Positions 5,503 through 13,081 of a stretch of DNA of 13,128 bases are shown in pieces; positions within the stretch are counted from its first letter, which is position 1, and each line of letters starts with the position of its first letter. Made by a program: the position numbers and the translations under genes. Under the pieces are notes generated by a model. It saw only the letters and a program-made list of their open reading frames with translations, made no database searches and was not told the DNA's origin. The stretch covers positions 2,296 through 15,423 of the forward strand of contig NZ_DAXS01000038.1 of NCBI RefSeq assembly GCF_002506515.1, given 5' to 3'. Origin of the DNA: Caldivirga sp. UBA161. Its GTDB lineage: Archaea > Thermoproteota > Thermoprotei > Thermoproteales > Thermocladiaceae.

Positions 5503-7898
5503 TTGAGATTGAGAACATTAGGTCAATAAGAAAGGCCACGGTGAGGTTAAGTAACGGTGTTAATTTCATATATGGCTTAAACGGTGCAGGTAAGACAACT
5601 ATACTGGATTCAATAGCCTTAGCGCTCTATGGGACTGATTGGCTTAAGAGAAGGAGGATTAGGTTATCGGAGTTAGTAACCATAGGCGCCTCCACGGGTG
5701 CGGTTAGGCTTGTGGTGAATATTGAGGGGCATCGGTACATTATTCAACGTGCCTTCACTAGGGAGAAGGTTATTGAATCCCAGACATACGTCATGAGTGA
5801 GAATAATAGTAGGGTTGCCGGTAGGGATAAGGAGGTGACTAGGTGGGTTACTGAGAATCTAGGTATTGATGTTGAGCTCTTCAGCCTACTTTACGTTAGG
5901 CAGGGTGAATTGAGGGATATACTTGAGGTTAATAGGAGGGAGGAGTTTAAGTTCGATAAGTTACTTAAAATAGACTCAATGGATAAGCTTCAAACGGACG
6001 TATTAAGGGGTATTGAGAAGAGGCTTGAGGGTGAGGAGAAGGCTCTTGAGGCGGCCATTAGGGAGAATAATGATGAGAAGGATAGGGTTGAGGGGAGGTT
6101 AAGTGAGGCTAGGGTTAAGGTTAAGGAAATTGAAAGTGAAATCAATAAGCTTGAAGTAGAGTTAAGCGTTAAGGAGGATGAACTAAGTAAGCTTAAGGAG
6201 GAGGAGAGGAGGTTAATTGGAATTAGGGAAAGGTTCAATGCACTTAATGATGAGTTAATGAGGCTTAAGGGTGAGTTAGGTAGGATTAATGAAAGCATTA
6301 AGGGTGTTGAAGATAAGATTAAAGAAAGGGATAGTATTAGGGCTAGGATTAAGGAGATTGAGGAGGCGCTTAAAGGGGTGAAGGAGTTAAGGGATGAGGT
6401 TAATAAACTTGAGGAGGAGGAAAGAGATTTACGGGATAAGGTAATAACCCTTGAATCCAAGGAATCGGCAATAAAGGGACTTGAAAGGCAGCGGGCAGAG
6501 TTAAGTAACCAGTTGAGGGAGATTGAGGCTGAGTTAGAGGAGTTAAGGGGGAAGGCGGCTGAAAGGAGTGAGTTAGAGGAGAGGCTTAAGGAAATCTTAA
6601 CTAGGCTTAATGAGCTTGATGAGTTGAAGTCAAGGAAACTATCACTTAAGAGTGAGATAAGCCACATTGAGGAGGAGTTGAACGTATTGAAGTCATCCAA
6701 GGAACCAGTATGCCCAGTATGCAAGAGGCCGCTGGAGCCAGGGGATAGGGAAAGGTTGATTAGGGAGAATAATGAGAGATTAAGGTTAATTAGGGAGGAG
6801 ATTAGGGAAATTGACTCAAGGCTAAGGGATTACAGTGACCTAAAGGATACTGAGGAGGAACTTAGGAATAGGCTTACCCAAGCCAAAATAGCTACGGAGA
6901 GGATTCCCACCCTTGAATCAAAGTTAAGGGAATTAAGAAGCAGGATTAGTGAACTTGATGAGGAATTAAAGGTTGCCAAGGAGGAGGTTAAGGAATTGGA
7001 TGACGTGAGGATGAAGCATAAGGGCGTTAATGCAAGGCTTAGTGAATTAAGAAGGAAGCTAACTGAGGCTGAGAGGCTTCAGGAGGAGTACGTTAGGCTT
7101 AATGCTGAGTTAGCCAAGAGCCCTGAGGCTGATTTAAGGCATTTAATGGAGAATAAGGCTAATGTTGAGGCAAGGATCAGGGAGTTGGAGGGGGAGGTTG
7201 AGGCATTGGGGAAAGAGTTAGCTAGGCTTAATGAGATTGAGAATAAGGTTAAGGAGGTTGAGGAGGAGGTTAAGAGCCTGAGGACTAGACTTGATAAAAG
7301 CAACGGTATTTTGAGTCAATTAAAAGCCAGTATAAGTGAATTGGAGAGTGAGGCTAAGCGTTTAAGGGATTTAATTAATAAGAGGAGTGAAAGGCTTAGG
7401 TTCATTAGGAGTAAGATTCAGGAGGTTGTGGATTTAATTAACGCCATAGATAACGCTAAGCCAGCGTTAAGGAAGGCATTACTGAATGCTATAAATGATG
7501 AATTAAAGGACGCCTTCAAGATGCTTAGGCATAAGGAATCTTTAATTGACATTTACGTCACGGAGGATTATGAAGTCATGGTTAAGAGGAGTGATGGTAA
7601 GGAGCTACCGGTAAGCATGCTTTCAATGGGTGAAAGAAACCTAGTAGCCCTGGTACTTAGGTTCGCTTTATCTAAGGCCATACTGGGCGACATACCAATA
7701 ATGCTACTGGATGAACCAACCGAACACTTGGATTCTGAGCATAGGAGGAGGGTTTCAAACTGGCTACGTGACTTATCTAACGTCGTAGATACACTAGTGG
7801 TTACGTCACATGTTGATGCATTCGAGAACACTGCTGATAATGTTATTAGGGTTGAGGTCATTAATCCAAGGGGTGAGTCAGTGGCGTATAATGCATGA
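5484..7898 (+). CDS. rad50: DNA double-strand break repair ATPase Rad50
   Basis: An 804-residue SMC-like ABC ATPase, somewhat shorter than many archaeal Rad50 proteins. The Walker A motif GLNGAGKTT is at residues 31-39, followed by the N-terminal ATPase lobe. Long heptad-rich Glu/Lys/Leu/Arg coiled coils run from about 170 to 400 and from 425 to 680, joined at the zinc hook CPVC (C410, C413) that dimerises two complexes through Zn2+. The C-terminal lobe has the ABC signature LSMGE (713-717), Walker B ending in LLDEP (D743, E744), a D-loop (HLDSE) and the switch His776. The signature has Met where most Rad50 proteins have Gly or Ala. ATP-driven head closure controls Mre11 access to DNA ends. 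It overlaps mre11 by 19 nt. An in-frame GTG at 5493 is an alternative start. Confidence 0.95.
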   Translation: MASVELIEIENIRSIRKATVRLSNGVNFIYGLNGAGKTTILDSIALALYGTDWLKRRRIRLSELVTIGASTGAVRLVVNIEGHRYIIQRAFTREKVIESQTYVMSENNSRVAGRDKEVTRWVTENLGIDVELFSLLYVRQGELRDILEVNRREEFKFDKLLKIDSMDKLQTDVLRGIEKRLEGEEKALEAAIRENNDEKDRVEGRLSEARVKVKEIESEINKLEVELSVKEDELSKLKEEERRLIGIRERFNALNDELMRLKGELGRINESIKGVEDKIKERDSIRARIKEIEEALKGVKELRDEVNKLEEEERDLRDKVITLESKESAIKGLERQRAELSNQLREIEAELEELRGKAAERSELEERLKEILTRLNELDELKSRKLSLKSEISHIEEELNVLKSSKEPVCPVCKRPLEPGDRERLIRENNERLRLIREEIREIDSRLRDYSDLKDTEEELRNRLTQAKIATERIPTLESKLRELRSRISELDEELKVAKEEVKELDDVRMKHKGVNARLSELRRKLTEAERLQEEYVRLNAELAKSPEADLRHLMENKANVEARIRELEGEVEALGKELARLNEIENKVKEVEEEVKSLRTRLDKSNGILSQLKASISELESEAKRLRDLINKRSERLRFIRSKIQEVVDLINAIDNAKPALRKALLNAINDELKDAFKMLRHKESLIDIYVTEDYEVMVKRSDGKELPVSMLSMGERNLVALVLRFALSKAILGDIPIMLLDEPTEHLDSEHRRRVSNWLRDLSNVVDTLVVTSHVDAFENTADNVIRVEVINPRGESVAYNA

Positions 7899-7969
7899 GT
7901 AGCATATAGAATTCACTTAAGAAATGAATTTAGTAAACTTTAAGTTCATTACCTGATTTCATTAAGGGT

Positions 7970-7983
7970 AATGAATAATCATT
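7970..7983 (+). repeat. Short palindrome in the rad50-ior spacer
   Basis: AATGA-ATAA-TCATT, a perfect 5-bp inverted repeat with a 4-nt loop, about 70 nt after the rad50 stop. An AATGAA/TTCATT pair lies just upstream (about 7923-7950). It may be part of the rad50 3' end or chance in A/T-rich sequence. Confidence 0.25.
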
Positions 7984-8028
7984 CGCTTAAACGTAATGCC
8001 TAGTAAAGTGGGGTTTAGGCGCCTTATG

Positions 8029-8077
8029 AACTATACTTAATGTACTAAAATATAAACTATATTTATAGCAATAGTTT
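8029..8077 (+). promoter_or_regulatory. Repeated AACTATA elements upstream of and overlapping the ior TATA box
   Basis: AACTATA occurs at 8029-8035 and again at 8055-8061, 26 nt apart. An inverted copy, ATAGTTT, lies at 8071-8077 and runs into the TATA box. The middle copy also sits in two perfect inverted repeats: AAATATA-AAC-TATATTT (8048-8064) and CTATA-TT-TATAG (8057-8068). Repeats phased upstream of and over a TATA box are typical operators of archaeal Lrp/AsnC-type or similar regulators. No regulator can be named from sequence. Confidence 0.4.
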
Positions 8078-8082
8078 TAAAA
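8075..8082 (+). promoter_or_regulatory. TATA box of the ior operon
   Basis: TTTTAAAA, centred about 24 nt before ATG 8102 and 27 nt before ATG 8105, again implying a leaderless mRNA. Confidence 0.55.
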
Positions 8083-8101
8083 ACAGTAAATTACCTATGT
8101 A

Positions 8102-9949
8102 ATGATGGTTAATTGCTCAGTGAGGCTCATGTTAGGTAATCATGCGGTTGCACATGCAGCATTAGAAGCGGGTTTAGCCGTTGCGGCAGGTTACCCCGGC
8201 ACACCGAGTAGTGAAATAATTGAGTATATTATTGACCACTCCAGGGAGGTGGGGGTTTACGTTGAATGGTCAAGCAACGAGAAGGTAGCCTACGAGGTGG
8301 CTTACGGTGCAGCGTTAGCTGGTGCTAAGGCATTAGTTAGCATGAAGCATGTCGGCTTAAATGTAGCCATGGATCCACTCATGTCAAGTGCATACACTGG
8401 TGTTAGGAATAGCCTACTGGTTATTACTGCTGATGACCCTGGAATGTGGTCAAGCCAGAATGAGCAAGACAACAGGTGGGTTGGCTTACACGCCTATATT
8501 CCAGTAATCGAACCATATAGCCCACAGAATGCAGCTGACCTTGTTAAGTTATCAATGGTTATGAGCCAGCGCCTCAATCACCCAATATTAATGAGGCTCG
8601 TTACTAGGGTTTCCCACGTTAGGGAACCTGTTAAGGCCTGTGAATTCAGTAAACCTGATTATGCTCAGAATTATGTTAAGGACCCAATGCATCATGCTTT
8701 AGTGCCATCAAATGCCAGGCAACTTAAGGAGGAGTTGATTAAACGTTGGGAGAATATTCAGTATGCTGTTGAGGATTTGCCTCATGAGTATGTTAATGAT
8801 GGTAGGGTATTAGTTATTACAAGTGGTGTAGCGTATAAGTATGTTAAGGAGGCTTTAAGGGATCTTGAAATACACGTTAGTACACTCAATGTAATCACCC
8901 CAGTACCCTTACCTAGGAAACTCATAGCCAATGCAGCGGCTAATTCTGATAAGGTAGTGGTTATTGAGGAGGGTGATCCGGTGGTTGAGCTTCAGGTTAA
9001 GGGGGTGCTTTATGATGAGGGTATTAGGGTTCCAGTTTATGGTAAGGCCGAAGGCCTCTTCACTAGGGTTGGTGAATTAACGCTACTGAATGTTGAGGAG
9101 GGTTTGGCTAAGGTACTTGGGGTTGAATTTAGGAGAATACAAAATAATACTCAACATGTTGATGCACCACCAAGGCCACCGGTCTTCTGCCCAGGTTGCC
9201 CTCATGCAGCATCATTCTACGAATTAAAGATAACCACAGCTAAGGCCAGGGTTAAGCCAATCTTCAGCGGCGATATAGGCTGCTACTCCCTCGGTATAAA
9301 TCCACCCTTTAATGAGCAGGACGTATTAACGAACATGGGTAGTTCAATAGGCTTAGGCATGGGCATACTTAGAGGCACTGGTGGTAGGCAATTCATCATA
9401 GCCATCATAGGTGACTCCACATTCTTCCACGCCGGCTTACCAGCCTTAGTTGATGCAGTTTACAATAAGGCGCCAATGCTCATCATCGTTATGGATAATA
9501 GGTTCACAGCAATGACAGGCGGCCAGCCAAGCCCAGCACAGGCCATTGACATTGCTGCGGTTGCTAAGGCAATTGGAGTTAAATACGTGTACACCATTGA
9601 CCCCTTCAATGTAAAGGAGGCTGAGGCTACATTGAGTGATGCATTGAGGAAGGTTAAGGATGGGGAATTAGCCCTAGTAGTTATGAAGAGGGCATGCGCC
9701 CTAGAGGCGTCAAGGGGGCGTGGTTCACTTATCGTTAAATACACTATTGATCCCAATGCTTGTAAAGCATGTGGAATATGCTATAACTTGATAACTTGCC
9801 CAGCAATAATTAGGCTTAATGATGGTAAGGCATCAATAGACCCAGCCTCATGCATGGGTTGTTCAGTTTGCGCCCAAGTTTGCCCATATGGTGCAATAAG
9901 GCCCCTTGGTAATGCTGAGGAGTGGTTAAGTAAGTGGGGTGAAGTTTAA
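8102..9949 (+). CDS. iorA: Indolepyruvate ferredoxin oxidoreductase, alpha subunit
   Basis: A 615-residue protein with the full IorA architecture. The N-terminal pyrimidine-binding domain has AAGYPGTPSSE (28-38). A middle transketolase-C-like domain follows (about 240-340). The TPP-binding domain contains CPGC (363-366), GDIGCYSLG, GDS (437-439) and DN (465-466). The C-terminal 2x[4Fe-4S] ferredoxin domain has C554/557/560/566 (last spacing five residues, before Pro) and C584/587/590/594 followed by Pro. The enzyme oxidatively decarboxylates aryl 2-ketoacids to acyl-CoA, CO2 and reduced ferredoxin in peptide and aromatic amino acid catabolism. The exact 2-ketoacid is inferred from the family only. 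Its stop shares one base with the iorB start. ATG 8105 is an equally plausible start on promoter spacing. Confidence 0.92.
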   Translation: MMVNCSVRLMLGNHAVAHAALEAGLAVAAGYPGTPSSEIIEYIIDHSREVGVYVEWSSNEKVAYEVAYGAALAGAKALVSMKHVGLNVAMDPLMSSAYTGVRNSLLVITADDPGMWSSQNEQDNRWVGLHAYIPVIEPYSPQNAADLVKLSMVMSQRLNHPILMRLVTRVSHVREPVKACEFSKPDYAQNYVKDPMHHALVPSNARQLKEELIKRWENIQYAVEDLPHEYVNDGRVLVITSGVAYKYVKEALRDLEIHVSTLNVITPVPLPRKLIANAAANSDKVVVIEEGDPVVELQVKGVLYDEGIRVPVYGKAEGLFTRVGELTLLNVEEGLAKVLGVEFRRIQNNTQHVDAPPRPPVFCPGCPHAASFYELKITTAKARVKPIFSGDIGCYSLGINPPFNEQDVLTNMGSSIGLGMGILRGTGGRQFIIAIIGDSTFFHAGLPALVDAVYNKAPMLIIVMDNRFTAMTGGQPSPAQAIDIAAVAKAIGVKYVYTIDPFNVKEAEATLSDALRKVKDGELALVVMKRACALEASRGRGSLIVKYTIDPNACKACGICYNLITCPAIIRLNDGKASIDPASCMGCSVCAQVCPYGAIRPLGNAEEWLSKWGEV

Positions 9950-10533
9950 TGAAGCTCAACATATACTTAACAGGCGTAGGCGGCCAGGGCTTGATCACAT
10001 TTGCCTCAGTACTTGGCCAGGCTGCAGTGGATTCTGGACTCAAGGTGCTGGTGGCTGAGACGCATGGCTTAAGTCAGAGGGGTGGGGCGGTTGATGTACA
10101 CGTTAGGTTGGGGGATGTGGACTCACCACTAATACCTAAGGGTGGGGCTGACATTATTGTTGCATTTGAGCTAATTGAGGCGCTTAGGGCACTACCCTTC
10201 GCTAATAAGGCTACTTTACTAATCATCAATAGGAGGCTCATACCACCTCCAGGGCTTAAGGGTTCATTACCTAGGCCTGAATCAATAGAGGCTGAGGTTA
10301 AGGGGAATGCTGCTAAGGTATACTTGGTGGATGCTTATGATTATGCGGTTAAGATTGGGAATCCTGTGTTTGAAAACATGGTGATGTTAGGTGCATTGCA
10401 TGCGTTAAGTAGGATTAATGAGGTGATTAGTGTTGAGGCTGTTGAGGAGGCGATAGTTAAGGTCATTGGTAAGGCTGTTTCAGAGAATATTAAAGCCTTT
10501 AGGCTTGGGCGTGCTGTAGTTTCCTCAAGCTAA
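9949..10533 (+). CDS. iorB: Indolepyruvate ferredoxin oxidoreductase, beta subunit
   Basis: 194 residues matching the gamma-type domain of the pyruvate/ketoisovalerate ferredoxin oxidoreductase family. The N-terminal GVGGQG (9-14) is the family hallmark, followed by ETHGLSQRGGAVDVHVRLG (about 38-56), the diagnostic IorB/POR-gamma segment. The subunit pairs with IorA to complete the active site and CoA-dependent chemistry. The length is normal for IorB. The start ATG overlaps the TAA of iorA by one base, so the two are made as a coupled pair. The gene ends with tandem TAA TAA stops followed by T-rich sequence. Confidence 0.92.
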   Translation: MKLNIYLTGVGGQGLITFASVLGQAAVDSGLKVLVAETHGLSQRGGAVDVHVRLGDVDSPLIPKGGADIIVAFELIEALRALPFANKATLLIINRRLIPPPGLKGSLPRPESIEAEVKGNAAKVYLVDAYDYAVKIGNPVFENMVMLGALHALSRINEVISVEAVEEAIVKVIGKAVSENIKAFRLGRAVVSSS

Positions 10534-10539
10534 TAAGAG

Positions 10540-10561
10540 TTAATTTTAGTATTATTTTATT
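10540..10561 (+). terminator. T-rich terminator after iorB
   Basis: A run of short T tracts just after the double stop of iorB, the type of sequence at which archaeal polymerase releases. It also shows that the next gene likely has its own promoter at 10582. Confidence 0.35.
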
Positions 10562-10581
10562 GAGTGAAAACAACACAAACC

Positions 10582-10589
10582 ATTATAAA
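10582..10589 (+). promoter_or_regulatory. TATA box for the moxR-vwa operon; sets the start at 10611
   Basis: ATTATAAA, centred 25-26 nt upstream of ATG 10611, the canonical leaderless spacing seen at other genes here. It lies inside the longer open frame that begins at TTG 10560, which argues that the TTG start is wrong. Confidence 0.55.
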
Positions 10590-10610
10590 TGGGTCAGCTT
10601 CTATACAATT

Positions 10611-11750
10611 ATGGAGCCTGCGGGTAGTAAGGGCATTGAAGACATTAGGAACCTGTACCTTAAGCTTAACAGCATGTTTTACAAGTACAGTAATGAGGTT
10701 ACCGGCATATTAATGTCAACGCTGGCTAGGGAGAATTACTTACTCATAGGTCCCCCTGGCACAGCTAAGACGACGCTGGTTTACGTATTATCTAAGCTAC
10801 TTAACGCCAAGTGGTTTTACAGGCAGTTAACCAAGTTCACTGACCTTGAGGAAATACTCGGCCCCATTGATGTTGCTAAACTACTGGAGGGTAAAGTTGA
10901 GAGGATTTACGTTAATTCAATAGTTGAGAGCGACTTCGCCCTACTTGACGAAATATTTAACGCATCAAGTGCAATACTTAACACACTCCTCTCTCTCCTA
11001 AACGAGAGGGTGGTTTACGATGGTGATAAGGTTATTCCAGTTAAGACCTGGACCGTCTTCGGTAGTAGTAATAGGATTCCTGAGGAGGAGGAGCTTCAAG
11101 CACTCTATGATAGGTTCCCATTAAGGATATTCACTGAATATGCCGCACCTGAGGATACTGAGGCATTGCTCACTAAGGGCTGGTACTTACGTAGGGAGAC
11201 TGAGAATTTAAGCCCTGTGGCAACCATGGAGTTGATCCGCGGCACTTATAATGAGTTAATTAGGCACCTCTACGTTAACATTAATGACGTGGCTAAGGTT
11301 ACTTCACCAATAATAGCTGACTTCGTTGAGCACGTCCCCATAAGTAATAGGACTAGGATAAAGGTTCCATTATACGCGTTAGCCTACTTAATGATTCAAG
11401 GTTTCCCATTGAGTCAAGTTAATGCAACAGTGCTTAAGGTCGCGGTCATGAAGGTTTCCCGCTACTTGGTTCACGATAAGGAGCAGTTGAGTGAGTATGA
11501 TGCATTCTTAACAGCACACCTACCTGATGAGTTACTTAAGGTCAGTGACCTGGTTAGTGAGGCTAAGGCATTATTAAACAATAATATGGTTAATGAGGCA
11601 GCCCAGAAGATTAAGGAGGCTGAGGAGGCTTTGAATAGGCTTAAAGCTAGGTGGGATAAATCCCTCCTAAGCCTATACATTAGTGAAATAGAGGAGGCGG
11701 AGTACCTAATCCAGAGGTTAAGGGGTGCTATATATGGGTCAGAGCAGTGA
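10611..11750 (+). CDS. MoxR/RavA-type AAA+ ATPase
   Basis: About 379 residues. Walker A is GPPGTAKT (47-54), Walker B is LLDE (D113, E114) followed by IFNASSAILNTLLSLLNERV, and the sensor-1 Asn is in GSSNR (N154). ALYDRFPLRIF (about 165-175) is the MoxR arginine-finger region. These are the marks of the MoxR clade of AAA+ proteins. The C-terminal third is helical and ends in a Glu/Lys-rich segment. MoxR ATPases form hexamers and act with VWA proteins to activate or insert cofactors into target enzymes or remodel complexes. The gene for such a VWA partner follows and overlaps by 17 nt. The frame is open upstream to TTG 10560 (+17 residues), but the TATA box at 10582-10589 fits ATG 10611. The subfamily may be one of the archaeal or RavA-like ones; the target is unknown. 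Confidence 0.87.
   Translation: MEPAGSKGIEDIRNLYLKLNSMFYKYSNEVTGILMSTLARENYLLIGPPGTAKTTLVYVLSKLLNAKWFYRQLTKFTDLEEILGPIDVAKLLEGKVERIYVNSIVESDFALLDEIFNASSAILNTLLSLLNERVVYDGDKVIPVKTWTVFGSSNRIPEEEELQALYDRFPLRIFTEYAAPEDTEALLTKGWYLRRETENLSPVATMELIRGTYNELIRHLYVNINDVAKVTSPIIADFVEHVPISNRTRIKVPLYALAYLMIQGFPLSQVNATVLKVAVMKVSRYLVHDKEQLSEYDAFLTAHLPDELLKVSDLVSEAKALLNNNMVNEAAQKIKEAEEALNRLKARWDKSLLSLYISEIEEAEYLIQRLRGAIYGSEQ
11721..11727 (+). promoter_or_regulatory. Ribosome-binding site for the VWA gene
   Basis: AGGGGTG ends 6 nt before ATG 11734, inside the 3' end of the ATPase gene. Internal operon genes in crenarchaea use Shine-Dalgarno sites while first genes are leaderless, so this favours ATG 11734 over GTG 11725. 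Confidence 0.45.
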
Positions 11751-13080
11751 GGAGGATTATGGTATACTGCTTAATGTTGATTATAATGAGGAGTTAACGC
11801 GTTATAGGCTTAGGGAGGTTTACTTATTGGCTAAGCGCCACATGATACCGAACCTGGATAAGTTAAGGAACTATATACTTGCCGATTCATTCTACATACA
11901 TTATAGGCAACCAATACTTAGGAGTGGTAGTGATAGTAATAATTATAGGGCATTATGGAGGATGATAGTTAGTAACTACATTAATAGTGAGCAGTATGCG
12001 GAGGTCTCTAGGTTAACTAAACTGAATGGTAGATTATCAAGGATAATGGCCGTTAAGTTACTTAGAATATACATTAACATGCTTAATAGGATTGAACGGA
12101 ACGAGAGGCTTGCCAATGCATTGAAGGATGCGTCAAATAAGTCATCACAATCATCAAGGGAGAGTAGGAGTATGCTTGATAGGGAGATTAGGTCATTAAT
12201 TTCATTCTACATGGGCAACATGAAGAAGGTTAATGATACGATCAATAAGGCTCGTTCAGTTCTAGGGCCAGCAATAGGGCATGAGGTTGCTGAATTAATA
12301 CTGGACACTGACATAGACCCATATAGGGCTAGGTTAGTTAACATGCTTAACTCACTACTTAGGCTTGTAACGGAGTCAAGCCGCATGTATGATGAGGGTA
12401 TACTTAATGAAATGCTTGATAAGGGAGTTATGACTGGTATTAAGAGGATGGATAAGGTTAATGAGGTTAAGGACCTAACCCCAACTAGTAGGGCATTGGC
12501 TAAGTTCGCTAAGCCAATATACGCCTACAAGTTAGCCACTGGGAGCTTAACGGTTAAGGAGAGGAAAATGATGAGGAAGCCTAAGATATACCTAGTCATA
12601 GATAAGAGCGGAAGCATGTTCTATACTGTTATGAACAACATATTCGAGTACAGTAGCGTGAGTAAAATAACCTGGGCAGCAGCATTAGCCATAGTAATGG
12701 TTATGAAGGGCCACGAGGTTGTGGCGAGATTCTTCGACCAGCAAATATACCAATTAATGACTAATAAGAAGGACATAATAAAGACCCTCCTATCCTTAGT
12801 ACCATTAGGTGGAACAAACATAACCTCAGCCATTAGGGTAGCCTACGATGATGTCCGCAGGAACCCAGCCTTAAGAAATTATAAACTAGTGTTAATAACT
12901 GATGGTGAAGATGACGAACTTGACTTAGCGTTAATTAAACAGGGCCTATCAGGCTTCAGCGACTATAGGATAATACTCATAGGTAATGAGCACTCAGCCC
13001 TTGAAATGCTTGGGCCAAAAGTAACTAAGATACATAACCTTAATGCCAGATCATTAATAAGCGTGCTAAGGAAAATGTGA
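11734..13080 (+). CDS. VWA (MIDAS) domain protein, partner of the MoxR-type ATPase
   Basis: About 448 residues. The N-terminal 280 are mostly helical and charged and not recognisable to me. The C-terminal 170 form a von Willebrand A domain with a complete MIDAS metal site: D290-K-S292-G-S294 (in IYLVIDKSGSM), T361 (in LGGTNI) and D390 (in LITDGED). A helical N-terminus with a C-terminal VWA resembles CoxE/ViaA-type proteins, which work with MoxR/RavA ATPases, and the upstream overlapping gene encodes one. The metal site should bind Mg2+ or Mn2+ and mediate binding to the ATPase or client. ATG 11734 is preferred because AGGGGTG at 11721-11727 is a suitable ribosome-binding site; GTG 11725 would add three residues. 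The client and cellular role are unknown. Confidence 0.85.
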   Translation: MGQSSEEDYGILLNVDYNEELTRYRLREVYLLAKRHMIPNLDKLRNYILADSFYIHYRQPILRSGSDSNNYRALWRMIVSNYINSEQYAEVSRLTKLNGRLSRIMAVKLLRIYINMLNRIERNERLANALKDASNKSSQSSRESRSMLDREIRSLISFYMGNMKKVNDTINKARSVLGPAIGHEVAELILDTDIDPYRARLVNMLNSLLRLVTESSRMYDEGILNEMLDKGVMTGIKRMDKVNEVKDLTPTSRALAKFAKPIYAYKLATGSLTVKERKMMRKPKIYLVIDKSGSMFYTVMNNIFEYSSVSKITWAAALAIVMVMKGHEVVARFFDQQIYQLMTNKKDIIKTLLSLVPLGGTNITSAIRVAYDDVRRNPALRNYKLVLITDGEDDELDLALIKQGLSGFSDYRIILIGNEHSALEMLGPKVTKIHNLNARSLISVLRKM

Positions 13081-13081
13081 G

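Noticed and set aside
5990..6724. A 244-codon open frame on the minus strand inside rad50
   Set aside because: It is Leu/Ser-rich low-complexity sequence, exactly what the complement of Glu/Lys/Leu heptad codons produces. It has no promoter and lies wholly within the rad50 coiled coil.
7908..7960. A second C/D box sRNA ending in CTGATTTCA near 7954, similar to the flank of the box D at 2248
   Set aside because: No RTGATGA-like box C lies at the right distance upstream, and no C'/D' pair is present.
7970..7983. Palindrome AATGA-ATAA-TCATT as a regulator site or riboswitch part
   Set aside because: It is only five base pairs in A/T-rich sequence, far from the ior TATA box, so chance explains it; it is listed only as a short repeat.
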